From NCBI GenBank assembly GCA_008704415.1, contig VXIS01000025.1:62001-126000 (forward strand): a stretch of 64,000 nucleotides of DNA. Direction: 5' to 3'. Below are positions 10,197 through 21,458 of the stretch, in pieces (the first letter of the stretch is position 1; every line of letters begins with the position of its first letter). The notes under the pieces are model-generated. The model did not search any database, was not told the DNA's origin, and was given only the letters and a program-made list of their open reading frames with translations. The translations under genes and the position numbers were made by a program. This DNA comes from Sphaerosporella brunnea. Taxonomy: Eukaryota > Ascomycota > Pezizomycetes > Pezizales > Pyronemataceae.

Positions 10197-12316
10197 TCAT
10201 CCGACATGCGGGAAGGCTTCAACCCAATTAACCGACGCATACGCACCTACAGGTAAGCTTCGAAGCGACAAGAACGACTCAACCAACAAGAAACTCCTTG
10301 CAAAGACCACAATCAACACCCCCAATGCAAACGTGGTTCCCACAAACAGTTTGTATAGTTTCCAGGCAAAGTCCTCTGCGCCATCCCGAGAGTCAACAGA
10401 ACTTGGATTTTGGTGACTTGAGGTACTGGTAGTTCTAGTGCCAGGTCGAACTGCTTGGCCTTGTTCCGCTCTTCTCGTGACGCTCGGCCCAGCTGACATA
10501 ATCTCGTTGTCCGCAACGGCTGCTGCCTCGGAAAGTACTTCGCCTTTCTCCTCCGTACTAGGGTCATTTTTCGATCTCGACGAGGTTCGTCTCTTATTTT
10601 CCAGATTTTCAACAAGGTGTTTGATGGCAGCTCCAAGCACCAACTCCAGGACGAACACACATACACCAAAAGCAGTAGCAATCGAACACCCACGCCACAG
10701 CCACATCTCCAATGCGCTCGGATAGTGATTCATCCAGGCGACGAGGTGAGCACCTCCGTAAATCAGGCCTACGACCATGAGGAATGTTCCTTCCTTCCAG
10801 AGATTCATTCGTGCCGCAACTATGCGCCCATAAGCCTCTCCAAGCTCTTGGACGTCGGTGAAGATGTTCTTTTCCATCGATAGTTGCTGGTACATGAGCT
10901 TTCCGAGTCCGGCACGTGATGTGAGGTACTTGTTGTCTGGTGTTCCGACGATAGGCTCCAGGCGGGGCTGGCCTGGCGGAACTACGTTCTCTGCAAGGTT
11001 TCCTCGGGATAGAGGATTCGTGGGATTTGGGCGCTTCGCTCCGCTGTCCGCCGTTACCAACTTTAATTCTTTGTATTGTTCTTCCGTAAGCTCGATCTCA
11101 GTCGGGAGGTCAATATCAACCGGCTTGTACCACCACTGCAAGGAACTTAGTACTGAAGAATAGAGGAAAGGGCCTAGGAATATACTTACGGTGATATACA
11201 TGGTAGCAGCACAGACCGTGTGCAACACAGTATGTAATTCTGCCAGTGTGACTTCCTCTCGAGCTCCGGCTCTTGCAATCACCTGGAGCATCATCCATCC
11301 CGCCTGAAAACAAACTATTACCTTAGCAAGCAAATTGACTTTCGATTTGTCTTTGATGTAACTAGGCGATACAGGCGGTAGCCACTTTTTCTCCGCCATC
11401 CAGAGTACTCCATGAGGAGTAAGAGTCCCGGAAGGCACCTGCAGCTTCGTCCAGTCGAATTTCGCTTTCTTTGGCCCCCGGCCGTGATATATTCCGGTCA
11501 AAAAACCATGTTGCAGCTGGTAGTCGGTTTTCTTGTCCTTGTTGCCTTTGTAGACCACTCGAAAGCCACCCATCAAAGCGTAGTATGATAGGGTCAGGTC
11601 GTCCCAATCTTTGCTCACTTCGAAATTCGGGGTTTTATCTTTCCCCGGAACTTTGCCCTCACCCGAACCCTCGGTGCCGTCATTTTGAAGTTGCTGTGGG
11701 CTATGCATGACAGTGTCCGCGTTTACCGATACTGGGCTTTCTGAGGGTGTTTGTCCATCGTTCGGTGAAGGGTTGTCCGTTGCAGCTGGGGGCATCAACC
11801 GCCTCATTTCTTTGCGCAGAAGCCATGCAGTCTTTCTTTCGTAGGCTGCGATAGTCATGGTGATCTCGGGGGCCATGAGACTGACGATACTCCAACCGAT
11901 TTTCCGGACATTGCGCATGCATAGGATAGCGTCAATCTTTGCCAGTACAATGTCGGTCCGGGTTGGTTCCTTTGGCAATTCTTCTTCATGGTTGGGTTCG
12001 ATATTGACATGAACAGTGGTCCCTTAGAAAAAGCTGGTTAGGATTGAATATTTGGTGATTTTCATTTCGGAAACTTACACACGCAGAGAAACAACGTAAG
12101 GACACAGTTGAGAATGATTGAAAATGTGCCACGGAAGTCGGGTCCGGCTAGCCAGGTTTTCACCACTTGTTCTGTCCCGCCCCCTCCTTCGTCTGGTTGT
12201 GTGGTGATTGCAGTTGATGGAATATCGGCAGTACCAAGTCGCGGCGCCGGCGCCCCCGACGCTAACAAAAAGGCTGACAAGAAGAGAACAACAAGGGAAA
12301 AACGCAGTGAAGCCAT
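10197..12316 (-). CDS. Conserved fungal multi-pass membrane protein of unknown function
   Basis: Exons 12079-12316, 11190-12022 and 10197-11135 give 669 residues. The N-terminus (MASLRFSLVVLFLSAFLL) is a signal peptide. After it comes FRGTFSIILNCVLTLFLCVW joined to TTVHVNIEPN across intron 1 (56 bp), matching the RGT-x(4)-W/N-C-L-T-x(3)-C-x-W-T-x-x-H-x-N signature of a large family of uncharacterised fungal membrane proteins. Further family blocks follow: MAPEITMTIA, FQAGWMMLQVIAR, TMYIT joined to WWYKPVDIDLPT across intron 2, and a C-terminal ESFLSLRSLPVGAYASVNW. Intron 2 (11136-11189, 54 bp, GTAAGT to GCAG) is a multiple of three without a stop, so reading through it stays in frame; removing it restores the conserved MYITWWYKP. 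Function, ligand and localisation are not known beyond a membrane role. Confidence 0.85.
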
Positions 12317-14389
12317 CGTAAATCGTGTGATCGCGGTTGACTAACGAGGATTGTAGTAGAGAATAGTCGGTAGACGTATTACCGCAGAATCGCGGTGAGA
12401 TGGACTTTCAGGCCACAGAATATCTCCAGTCCCTGCTGAGGGAATTTACATGAGTTTGATACTTAATAACGGTATGCTAATGAATTCCTCTGTGTTGTCG
12501 CTGCGTCGATCGGCATCACCTGGGTTCGTCTGCAGTCATAAATCCAGCAAACGGGCAAGTTGCCAACCTGCATTGCTTAAGCGATCGACGCTACTGGTTC
12601 CTCGAGGATTACTTCGATCGGCTCTCCAGCGACCCACTGTAGTGAGCTGGTTCACAGGACTTTGCTGGCTGTGCTTCACCGGCCACGGGCCTATGGGGTT
12701 TGCAGAAAACGTTTCGGCAGATGTAGCCCTAAGGATCACGAGTTAGTATTCTTTGGTTCCACTCTGCCTGTCTAGCCGTCTACTACTATCTGTTCGACTT
12801 TCAGTCGATTGATTTGGCGGTCTAGGCACCAATACTTTACTCTAGAGTAGAGACGAGCCTCGCAGTTAGAAAGTTAGACTTCACCAACTTTTTGTGAGGC
12901 ACCAATCAGTATGTAGGACTTGCGATGCATGCACAGCGTTCGCTGACGCTGTCTTTGCTTTTTTCCGGCGAGCATCCCAACAGCTGCAGTTGTCTGGAAT
13001 AAACGCCGTCGTAGCCTTGCGCTTTAAGAGATTCACAATGCGCGTTATCTCATGGATTTGTTGCAATGGTGCAAATGGAGGACGGCCCTCCACTGCCTCT
13101 GCCGCTGGTGCGAGTGGTAGAGAGTTCGTGCAACGGGCACCGACGGGGATTGGTTCGTGGCCTTGATGTCGGGGCTGTGCCTCTTGGTATCGCTCTCCGT
13201 GCTGCCACCGCCGACGCTCAGGCTCACTGGCACTGGCAGGCAGCTCTGAGTCCCTCTCCAGACTACGCACTACTACTACCAAAACTACCTAGTAGTATGT
13301 GCCTGGGATGCCGAGCCCACAGCGTGGTCAACATACTGTCGGGGTGGAGTTGGGAGATGGTCCGCCTCTTCCCGCACTTGATTGAGAATGTCGTAGTCTT
13401 CTGTACCCCTTCGCTCACAAGCCAGTTTTCCATGCTTTTCAAGATGCTGGGCTGGGGCTGCTCAGATGCTGCAGGGGTTCAGTGTTCGGTGCGCGATGCA
13501 GCCTTATGGTGCGCCGTTGGTGGACGTCAATGGAACGCCTGCCTGACATCAGGTTGGCTGGCATCCGGGCCTACTCTCAGAAAAACTAACCAGCCATACT
13601 TTTGAACACCGCGCGCGCGGTATAAGGGATTCCACGGTACAAAGCTACGTACCGGTCGGCGGATTTTATAGCAAATCAAGAAAATAAAATAAAATAGTAT
13701 GTACAGTACCTTGTCATAAGTCTTCGTGATTGTGTAACGTGAAGCGGTTTTCTTAGCACAGCGATTTATTGGTCCAATTGAGAGCTGTTAAAAAAGTGCG
13801 ATGTTTTTCATAGAGTATTGCTGAAGATGCGCTACGGCCAGAGCAAATCGACCCCAAATTGTTTCTTCAAAAATCAGCGCACTCTGTTACATGTCTTCTA
13901 ACTCATTGCTAAGCTTGATGGCCATACGACCAGGCGTTGTGGCGATACAAGTCGTTTTGTTCGTTGAACTTCCAAAAAAACATCACGCTAAACTTTATTG
14001 GGCATCACGCTCGCGACAGCACCTTTACGATGATGCTGAAAGACGAGGAGAATATGTTACGAAAATTTTTATAAACATCTCCAATCGAAAAATAATCAGC
14101 TTTTGTGCTAATAGGTCTGCATAGGTGGTGTTGATTTTGTGAGCATTTTCGGTGTGGTGTTTGTGAATTATGACGAGGTACTGTACATACAGTAAATTAG
14201 AAGTTCTGAGATTGAATTGGCAACCCTTTTGTCAAATTATCAACGATTCCCAATACAAAAAACAAAGCTCATGACTCCATTAACTTGAGTTATGCAGGAA
14301 AAACGACAGAAAAAAAAGGAGGGATAAAAAAAAAAAATAGTATTGAACCCCAAAACAGCTCTAGCTTCTTAATGAAGACGCGTGTGACA
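12317..14389. other. Intergenic region, no gene seen
   Basis: An open frame of 179 codons at 13066-13605 (plus) has no conserved features and no signal peptide. A short alternating CG run is at 13610-13619. The last part (13620-14389) is AT-rich with A-runs and probably holds the 3' region of the gene at 14390-16501. Confidence 0.4.
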
Positions 14390-16501
14390 TTATTTCTCGA
14401 CTTGGTCATGATGTTCCACTATTCTCCCGGACTCCCCCGGCTTGAAATTCTCCCATCGCCTTGTCATTACCAACTCATATTTTGGCAGTCCTTCCTTCGG
14501 ACTCCTGGGGCTCCAGAACATCAACTTGCTAAGGAAGGATTGCTTCTTGGCTTGTGCGGTGTCGACTGATATGGCCGCACCGTCTTTTTCGCCACCAGTA
14601 TTCGCACTTTCACCCGCCGATCCTGCCACCTGAGATGATACCGCGGGAGACGATTCGGTCGGGACTCGATCAAACTTTGGCCGAATGTAGAACGATTGGT
14701 TTTCAGGCGGTGCAGTAGGGCTCTCGATGTCTCGTATGTACGGAACGCCAATCCTTCCGGACCAGCGATTCTCACCGCTTATCTTTTCGTCCAAGTACCT
14801 GTAAAGCTGGGTTGCTTGCAGACTTATCGCCCGGCGGTTATGTCGAGCGGCAAGGCTGCTGTTGTTCAAAGCCAAGTTGCTGGAGTGCACTAGTCCTCTG
14901 AGGAAAACTAGGAACCAAAGAAGTCCGGAGACGAGAGGTACTGCCAGTAGGCCGGCAATCTGCATTGCCGCAACGTCCTTGCTCTCGATTATAAAGTCCG
15001 CTGACTCGGGTGGAACTACCCCGTTTACCGCAGCCAAGTTAAGGGGAGCAGCAGGTTGTGCCAAGAGGTATGAGTACACCTGGACAGTGTTCCTGACTAC
15101 CTCACGGGAGGCTAAGAAACCTAGCTGAACGAGCCTTGTGAGTTCTTCGGTGGTGTTGCAATGGCTTGCATCGAAGCTCTTTGTATTAGCTACCGTATAT
15201 ATCGCCGCGTTCATCCACGAATAACCAAGATTATTTGCAAGCTGAACCATCGGTGGCACATAAAATTCTGACGGAAAAACCTTATCTCGGAAAAAGGTCG
15301 AAAGCCGAAGACCGTTAAGTCCTCCAAGATTTTGGACATCGTAAACCTGGTTGCCGCCGAGGGACCAAGTGTCGTTTTGCCAGCAACGAACCGGTGGTCG
15401 TCCCCGCTCGACCCGGTAGCGCGGGAGATATTGCCGAATGCTCGCATTCGCTGCAGTCCAGGTTGGGTCTTCCTCCGTGAGAAACCATGCATCGTTGGTG
15501 TTGTTGGTTGGGGATTTCCGGCCCTGAACGTTCGGAACCAAGGAAAATTCCCATCCTTGAGAGCGGTTGTACTGGCTTGTGGGGAAAGTCGGCAGGTTGA
15601 CGATGTTGACGAAAGGCGGGAGGGCCGAGTCATTGGTGATTGGTACCGATACCCTTTTAGCATATGTGGAGCCCCATAATGGGTACCAGTCTCTGCCATC
15701 TGTCCAGTTCGTCTGCAGCCAGTCGTACTCCGTTCTGCAGTGCCCGCTGACTCCGTAAACAAGTCCCGTAGCGTGCTGAAGCCCCATGTCGTACCCACTT
15801 ATTGAATAAGCGTAACTGAGCTCAACCGTCCTGCCGCGGCCATTCGGGTCGTTTCCCTCAACGGCGTCCATCTTTATCGCCTTCGCCAAGTTGTCTCGAG
15901 CCGCCGCAATTCTTCCGAGTGCCTGAAATGCGGCTGGTGACCTCACAGGCCGCAACTGATCGAAAGTACCGAAACCAGGTGTTGCCCCGACAGATGTAGC
16001 TGGATAAAACATTTGGTTTGGATTTGCTCGTGCAGCATGTCGCACAATAAGAACCCTCCCTCCGATGAAGAGGGGCGTGACGAGGCTGGCGACAATGATC
16101 GTCAAAGAAACACCAGCAAGCACAAGCGCCCACCCCAGAGTGTTCCAGTTGACCTTCCATTTTCCATTTAGTTTGCTACTGAAAAGGCCACGATAGACGA
16201 AGTTGGACATCTGGGAAAGAGCAGAGTACGGCGTATTCGTGTTGTAGTATGCGACCAGCATGACATGGCGGTTCCCATCGTGCTTCAAAGGGAAGTAAGT
16301 CAGGACCAAACTCATTGTCAACCTGGCCAAAGCCGCAAAGATTGAACCGGTGAGGATGGTGTAGGCAACCACCCACAACTGGGATTCGGCCGAAGACACG
16401 ACAATGACTTTCTTACTGGAAGCGCCCTCAATGGGCATATCGATCCAGTTTGTCCTGCTAGTGACATAGGCGTCTGCGGTCGCATCATTGTAGAAATCCA
16501 T
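14390..16501 (-). CDS. Large fungal membrane protein with extracellular domain, function unknown
   Basis: Uninterrupted frame of 703 residues from the ATG at 16501. No signal peptide is seen. TM1 is at about 42-68 (LWVVAYTILTGSIFAALARL), TM2 at about 122-147 (LGWALVLAGVSLTIIVASLV) and TM3 at about 513-534 (IAGLLAVPLVSGLLWFLVFL). Between TM2 and TM3 lie about 365 residues with several N-x-S/T sites (for example NRS, NTN, NDT, NTT), as expected for a lumenal or extracellular domain. The C-terminal 170 residues are hydrophilic and presumably cytosolic. I recognise the layout as common in fungal hypothetical proteins but cannot assign a family name or role. It lies between another large membrane protein and a secreted fasciclin protein. 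Confidence 0.8.
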   Translation of the reverse strand: MDFYNDATADAYVTSRTNWIDMPIEGASSKKVIVVSSAESQLWVVAYTILTGSIFAALARLTMSLVLTYFPLKHDGNRHVMLVAYYNTNTPYSALSQMSNFVYRGLFSSKLNGKWKVNWNTLGWALVLAGVSLTIIVASLVTPLFIGGRVLIVRHAARANPNQMFYPATSVGATPGFGTFDQLRPVRSPAAFQALGRIAAARDNLAKAIKMDAVEGNDPNGRGRTVELSYAYSISGYDMGLQHATGLVYGVSGHCRTEYDWLQTNWTDGRDWYPLWGSTYAKRVSVPITNDSALPPFVNIVNLPTFPTSQYNRSQGWEFSLVPNVQGRKSPTNNTNDAWFLTEEDPTWTAANASIRQYLPRYRVERGRPPVRCWQNDTWSLGGNQVYDVQNLGGLNGLRLSTFFRDKVFPSEFYVPPMVQLANNLGYSWMNAAIYTVANTKSFDASHCNTTEELTRLVQLGFLASREVVRNTVQVYSYLLAQPAAPLNLAAVNGVVPPESADFIIESKDVAAMQIAGLLAVPLVSGLLWFLVFLRGLVHSSNLALNNSSLAARHNRRAISLQATQLYRYLDEKISGENRWSGRIGVPYIRDIESPTAPPENQSFYIRPKFDRVPTESSPAVSSQVAGSAGESANTGGEKDGAAISVDTAQAKKQSFLSKLMFWSPRSPKEGLPKYELVMTRRWENFKPGESGRIVEHHDQVEK

Positions 16502-17619
16502 CTTTCAGCCTTCGAGAACGATGGTTAGCTAAATTTCTCCCTAGCCCGGAGGTGACCAGCGCCTGCTGGTAGTTTAAGCTACATACCAATACTCCGCGGT
16601 AGAGGCGTTCTGAACTCTTGCGCCTAGGGTTACAGGTGGCAGATATGGCGAGCTTTGAGATGTGAAGACACAATCTTGCAAGCTCCTCGCAGTGGCCGGG
16701 TTTGCTCTGTTTATACGCTTACTATGGGTTGCATATCAATATTCCAAAGGCGGGGAAGGTGGTACAGCTAAGAGTGGGGCCAGCTATCAGCACTGAAGCT
16801 GAAGTTTGCGCATTTTGGTGTGCGCCGATTAGGCTGTGAGCTGGCATGCTGAGCATCACATCCAGCTCTAGCCATGGGCATGGAATGCGGGGGACAAAGT
16901 CACCTAGGAGCCGCAGCCACCATTCTACCTTGTAGGCTATCTACAGTGCTTGTGGTAGCTTCATTTGCACTCCCTCCTATTAACTGATCAGGTGTTGTGC
17001 AACTCCCAAAAGAGCTCGCCAGACAAGGCATGACACGTCAATATGAGATACAGGCATACGACAGGACAAACTCTCCAATTTTTCGGTCTGTACCCACTGC
17101 CAGAGGCAACCCGACGAGCTTGGACATGCTTATAACGGGCCAGAAATATGTGCTCCTAAGGTGCAAGACATCATTGCTTTAATGTGCTCCTGCACATGCG
17201 CTGTGCCGGTGAAGTGTCAACTGCATGCGGCTGATCCCATCGGTGAATCAACGAACCAAAAAATGCGGGAGGGCGAATTCCTCGATCTGGTGATTTGCAC
17301 CTCAGTAATTTCTCCTTCGAGCAGGTTTCAGGCACTTGCTGCACTTGCATTTTTTTGTTCTAAATGTGGGTTCGCGAGTTGGAGATACTCAACGCGATCG
17401 GGAAAGTGGGGCTCTGGCGCATAAAAGTACGCAAAAGCAGAGCGGACCATATTTTGGAACATGGCCATTTGGATTGATGGCTGAAATTTGCTTGCGCGGC
17501 GCATCTGGGCTCGGATTTCGTCCGCGCGGCTGGGTCCGACTACTTAACCTCACGTTCGGCCACGGTCTTGTACTCAGTTGTTCTCGATATCCCTCAACTT
17601 CAGCCATCACTTCTCAGAG
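16502..17619. other. Intergenic region between divergent membrane-protein and fasciclin genes
   Basis: No gene seen. The two flanking genes diverge, so both promoters should be here. Short open frames (16997-17182 and 17161-17424) lack support. Confidence 0.4.
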
Positions 17620-18628
17620 ATGAAGATTCTCTTTGTGCTTTCTCTATTCGTTGTGTCTATCTATGGCCAAGGGCTCGTCCAAATCCTCAAGTACAATGGG
17701 TTTACAGTATTTGCTGGGTTTCTCGAGTCTCACCCTGAGCTTTTGAGCCGGTTCACTCAGACGAACGATGTCACCATCTGGGCCCCGATCAACAGTGCAG
17801 AAGTCCCTGGATCCTCCAATGGACGACTCCGGGTTCGTGACCCCTCACCAGCCGACATCAGCCTCATGGGTAGCACGACCGGACCACCACCGGACCCGAA
17901 TGTCCCTTCAAAGAGAAAGCGCGGGGCAGTGCCCCCACTTCCACCCAGCAACTTCGTAACTCTACGGACGTTTCTTAATGATTCGCAATACGTCAATCTT
18001 GGGTCCGATCAACCAGGCAGAGTTGTCTCAAACTACGTAGGGGGCGCAGGCGTGGCTACACTCCAAGTAACGAGCGGAACCGGCGATCCTGTTGACCAGG
18101 TTTCTGGCCCCTTCAAGTACGACAAAGGCCTTATCTACGGCGTTACAAGGTCTGGCCCACTGGCCCCACATTCATCGACCAATTATCTAACAGTCGTTTT
18201 GCAGTTACTTCACTCTTCCCAAACCCTTGTTCGAATCGCTTACGACGGTTGGCTTGACTGAGTTCCGCGACGCAATCGTTGCCCAAGGCTTCAAGAAGAA
18301 GCTTAGCGAAACCCCCGGAGTGACCATTTTTGCACCAAGGCACTGCCCCGACAAAATCGATATTTCTTCGCACGTAATTACAAACGGCTTCCTGGGATTT
18401 TTGCCGGAACTATACGACCAAAGCGCTCGCCAGAACCCTATCAAGACCGATTCCGGTATACCTATCAGAGTAACACTCAAAGACGGTGTCTTTTACGTCA
18501 ATGGAGTGCGCATCATCAGGTCCAATATCATCGTGCAGAACGGTGTTGTCTACGAGATTGAAAAGGTAAGCTCCCTTCTCTGCTCATCGTCAAGGAGCCC
18601 CTACTGATAGATACAGCCGTTGTATTAG
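17620..18628 (+). CDS. Secreted fasciclin (FAS1) domain protein
   Basis: Three exons, 17620-18149, 18205-18565 and 18617-18628, encode 300 residues. The ATG at 17620 begins a clear signal peptide (MKILFVLSLFVVSIYGQ). Two FAS1-like blocks follow: LVQILKYNGFTVFAGFLES with VTIWAPINSAEVP, and a C-terminal one with LTEFRDAIVAQGFKKKL, VTIFAPR, IPIRVTLKDGVFYVNGVRI and GVVYEIEKPLY. The last intron (51 bp, donor GTAAGC) leaves a final exon coding only PLY and a stop; it completes the usual FAS1 ending (GVVHVIDxxL). Known for the family: cell adhesion and matrix or cell-wall association. No GPI-anchor signal is visible, so the protein is likely secreted or wall-bound. Intron 1 has a weak donor (GTCTGG) but the frame and the following YFTLP motif support it. 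Confidence 0.85.
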
Positions 18629-19323
18629 GATGTGGGGCCGGAAGGCCAATGAACAGAGTTATGATGGAATGATTCCGCGCTCGATGAGGTTTTCTTTTTT
18701 TTCTTTCTATGCAGAACGGTCCTTTTGCTGCGCTTCCGAGTTGGATTGGCCAGTCATAATACGATAATGCAATGTCACAAGGCTCACTCTTCATACATGA
18801 TGTGTTCCGTTTGGGCAACTTGTGCGCTTGTATGCATGCCGTGTGGGGCTGAATTCCCACGCTTCCCGTTCAATATCTGCCGCAGGGATCGCTATGGTTG
18901 CCTGTCCACGCCCTGCGGGAGAGACTGGTGTAACATCGATCTGCGGCTCCATGGATGAGCCAATTTCAGATGGGAGCGTTAATCATTGGTCCTTGGTATC
19001 TGCATAGCCAGACGGAAAAGTGAGTAGGTACATATCTATCTACATAGAATACATAGGTTGAGCTGCGCATGCGTCCCTCGCAAAAAAGCTTGATATCCCA
19101 AAAGCACAATTGCGGGGAACCTGCCTGAGGCGAACTGCGCGGCTGTCCCAAGCCACGTATTTCTTAGGCATCACAGTTTGCTCTCATCGCGTTCCGTTTG
19201 CTTTTCGGAGTGCTCGTGTCGCCAGTAGAATACATGTGTATGTATCCTTTTGGATCGCATGGGAACGTACTTAACTACATGTACTCACATTCAGGTGGCT
19301 AACTATTTATAAAGTACCGAGCA
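18629..19323. other. 3' flank of the fasciclin gene, no gene seen
   Basis: A pyrimidine-rich run is at about 18690-18709. Small frames have no support. Confidence 0.4.
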
Positions 19324-19395
19324 TATTTTCTCGGATAAGAGATACCCCCCAAAATTGCTTTTTCGTGTGAGGGGTATCTCTTATCCAAGAAAATA
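19324..19395. repeat. Short hairpin: 25-bp inverted repeat, 22-bp loop
   Basis: Arms 19324-19348 and 19371-19395 are reverse complements with one mismatch (core GGATAAGAGATACCCC). It stands alone in non-coding DNA. It could be a miniature element or a structured transcript terminator, but nothing nearby supports either choice. Confidence 0.85.
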
Positions 19396-20105
19396 CAATA
19401 GTTTTATAGGGTCCAGCTGGCAAAAAGAACTGTGACTATAGTGCTTGGAGCATCCGTTGAAATTAACATGTAATTGATTGGAAACTAGCCTGCCAGAGCT
19501 GTCTCTTTTCTCAAAGTTCTACTCGCGCGATGTATGGCGCAATTTGTTACCTGTTTAAGTGCTTAAGTAGATAGCTAGAACACCAACGCAAACTTGCTAT
19601 TCGAGTTTCTATGGTTCTATGAGGGCTCGGGAAACGAAAAATACTCGAATAGAACGACAGGAAGTACTAGACACTCGCTTAGCTTTAGCTTGTGAAACGC
19701 GCCAGCCGCCAGCCAACTATACTAGGACAAAAAGAATGGGAAAAGTTGCAGTTTTCCTAGTTTTACAGCTAAATCACTCACCTGACCAAAACTCACCATT
19801 TGGTTCAAAAAATTGACCGCTAGCCGAGAAAGTAGAAAAACGCATGGAATTCATTCTCCGAAGAATCTGAAAAAAAGAGAGCAAAATTGGAGGCAGTGTT
19901 GAGAGCTTTTCGGAAGGCGATTTTGTATGGGGCCCCATACAAAAAGTGACTTGACAACGGCCTTTGCACACTCAGCCAGCTCGTCACGCAACACAAACAC
20001 CTTTTTTTCTTAATCTGCCACTAGAAATGAAGATTCAAGATAGTTATTTAGCGTTCTGCATGGCGGAGAAATTTATAAATTGCGTGGTCTCAACACGGGC
20101 ACTTT

Positions 20106-20350
20106 TTAAGTGTTGGGACAAGCTAAAAACCCTAACCCACGCGCGCCCCACCAAAAAACAGCAACGCAAAACACGATATCGTCACAAAGAAAAAATAAAC
20201 GCTGAACATCTTACTTCCAGAACTGACGAGGGCTCTTTCGCATTAATTTTGAGCCAGGAATCGCAATTTTTGGAGCAAAGCCAGTGGAGATATCGCTTTT
20301 CTCCGTTTTTCGGTTGTGGGTTAGGGTTTCTCAGGTGTCCCAAGACTTAA
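20106..20350. mobile_element. MITE-like element with about 34-bp imperfect TIRs
   Basis: Left end 20106-20139 and right end 20317-20350 are inverted copies starting TTAAGT-TTGGGACA and ending AAACCCTAACCCA, about 80 percent alike. The 245-bp element has no coding capacity. The flanks read TTAA at both ends, so a TA or TTAA target is possible. The TIRs contain a telomere-repeat-like CCCTAACCC. Confidence 0.7.
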
Positions 20351-20362
20351 AAATCCGTCGAG

Positions 20363-21017
20363 TAGTTTGGCATTACCCGGAGTACTCAGAGTTCAAGTCA
20401 CTTGTGGCTACCGCCGAGAAAAAAAAATAAACTAGATACAAATTTTCATTGTATACATCTAAAATTCCCAAAACTCCGTCGCCCACTCTCCCCGTGGCTT
20501 TTGTACACCCGCTCTTTAAATTCAGACGCTGCATAGACTTCCCCATTGCGATATGCATCCATAATCCTCTCTACTCTGGCGAAAAATTTGCAACAATCTC
20601 AGCAGTGACGACTCCCAGTCCGAGACCCTTCGGAACCATCCGGCGGAGTATGGACAGTGAATAAGAGCAGTTTCGGCGTCCGTGAATCATCGATCTGCCC
20701 AAACATACTCAATCGGTTTGAGTTCGGGATGGTATTTGGGTAGAAAGGTGACTAAATGTCCGTGCCGCTCAATGGCCTCCAGCTAGACCCAACTATCTTG
20801 CCACTGTCGAGGATGGTGATTTTGGCCATTGCTACTGCGAACTTCGATCGATCGGCCGGTGTCTGTGTCGTATCACTTGAAAAGATCAACCTCGCTCGCT
20901 CGGCGCTCGCTACAGCAAGTCAAAAGTCTACAATTAACGATCCTCAATCCTGATTTCGGACCGTAGCTACAGGTACGCGTGACGTCAACTGAGCCTACTC
21001 CGGGTAATGCCAAACTA
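20363..21017. mobile_element. TIR-bounded DNA transposon remnant (655 bp)
   Basis: Perfect 22-bp inverted termini are at 20363-20384 and 20996-21017 (core GTTTGGCATTACCCGGAG). They begin and end with TA. The similarity continues imperfectly inward (CTCAG, then GTAGCTACGG or GTGGCTACCG). Inside, on the minus strand, is a scrap of DDE transposase, so the repeat pair very likely marks the true ends of a decayed, internally deleted element. Confidence 0.85.
20690..20800 (-). pseudogene. DDE transposase fragment
   Basis: The minus strand reads LEAIERHGHLVTFLPKYHPE followed by LKPIEYVWADR and a stop. The motif LPKYHPEL-x-PIEYVW is the hallmark of the region around the last catalytic acid in Tc1/mariner-like and related fungal DDE transposases. 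A stop lies just upstream in the same frame and nothing of the N-terminal domains is recognisable. It lies inside the TIR element at 20363-21017. Confidence 0.75.
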
Positions 21018-21458
21018 GTGAAGGTCCAGGTTTAAAGCGCATGGGACCATACTTGAGTTCCGCGGGTGGGTGCTGTTCAATAGGCTCTGGCGCTTCAAAC
21101 AAAGTCTTTCCTCAGCCACCGCTTTGGGTGAATTCTCCGAGTCCTTACTCATCGCAGACGGGTGGTGGTCTGGTGGAAGGAATCCGAGAGTCGCGGAAAT
21201 GGTATTGGAGAGATAATTGCGGGTCCAGCCTCCTTATCCCTTCTTTTTGCCTTCGGGAACTGGATAGAGGCCCAGAGAAGCTTCGACAACGTACAGTATG
21301 TATATCTGAAGTCTCTTGAACACTCCCGGAAAGACGCCGGGTTGCTTTTCGGCATTTTGTTTGGGTTCATGAGGCTCTTACGGTTCGTCTTCTGAAGGAA
21401 TGATGCTTGGAATACTGAGGCAAAAGAGGAGGCCAACAAAGCTTCGACCGCTTCGAAC

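Noticed and set aside
13066..13605. Plus frame of 179 codons
   Set aside because: No signal peptide, domain or conserved motif, and no supporting splice signals.
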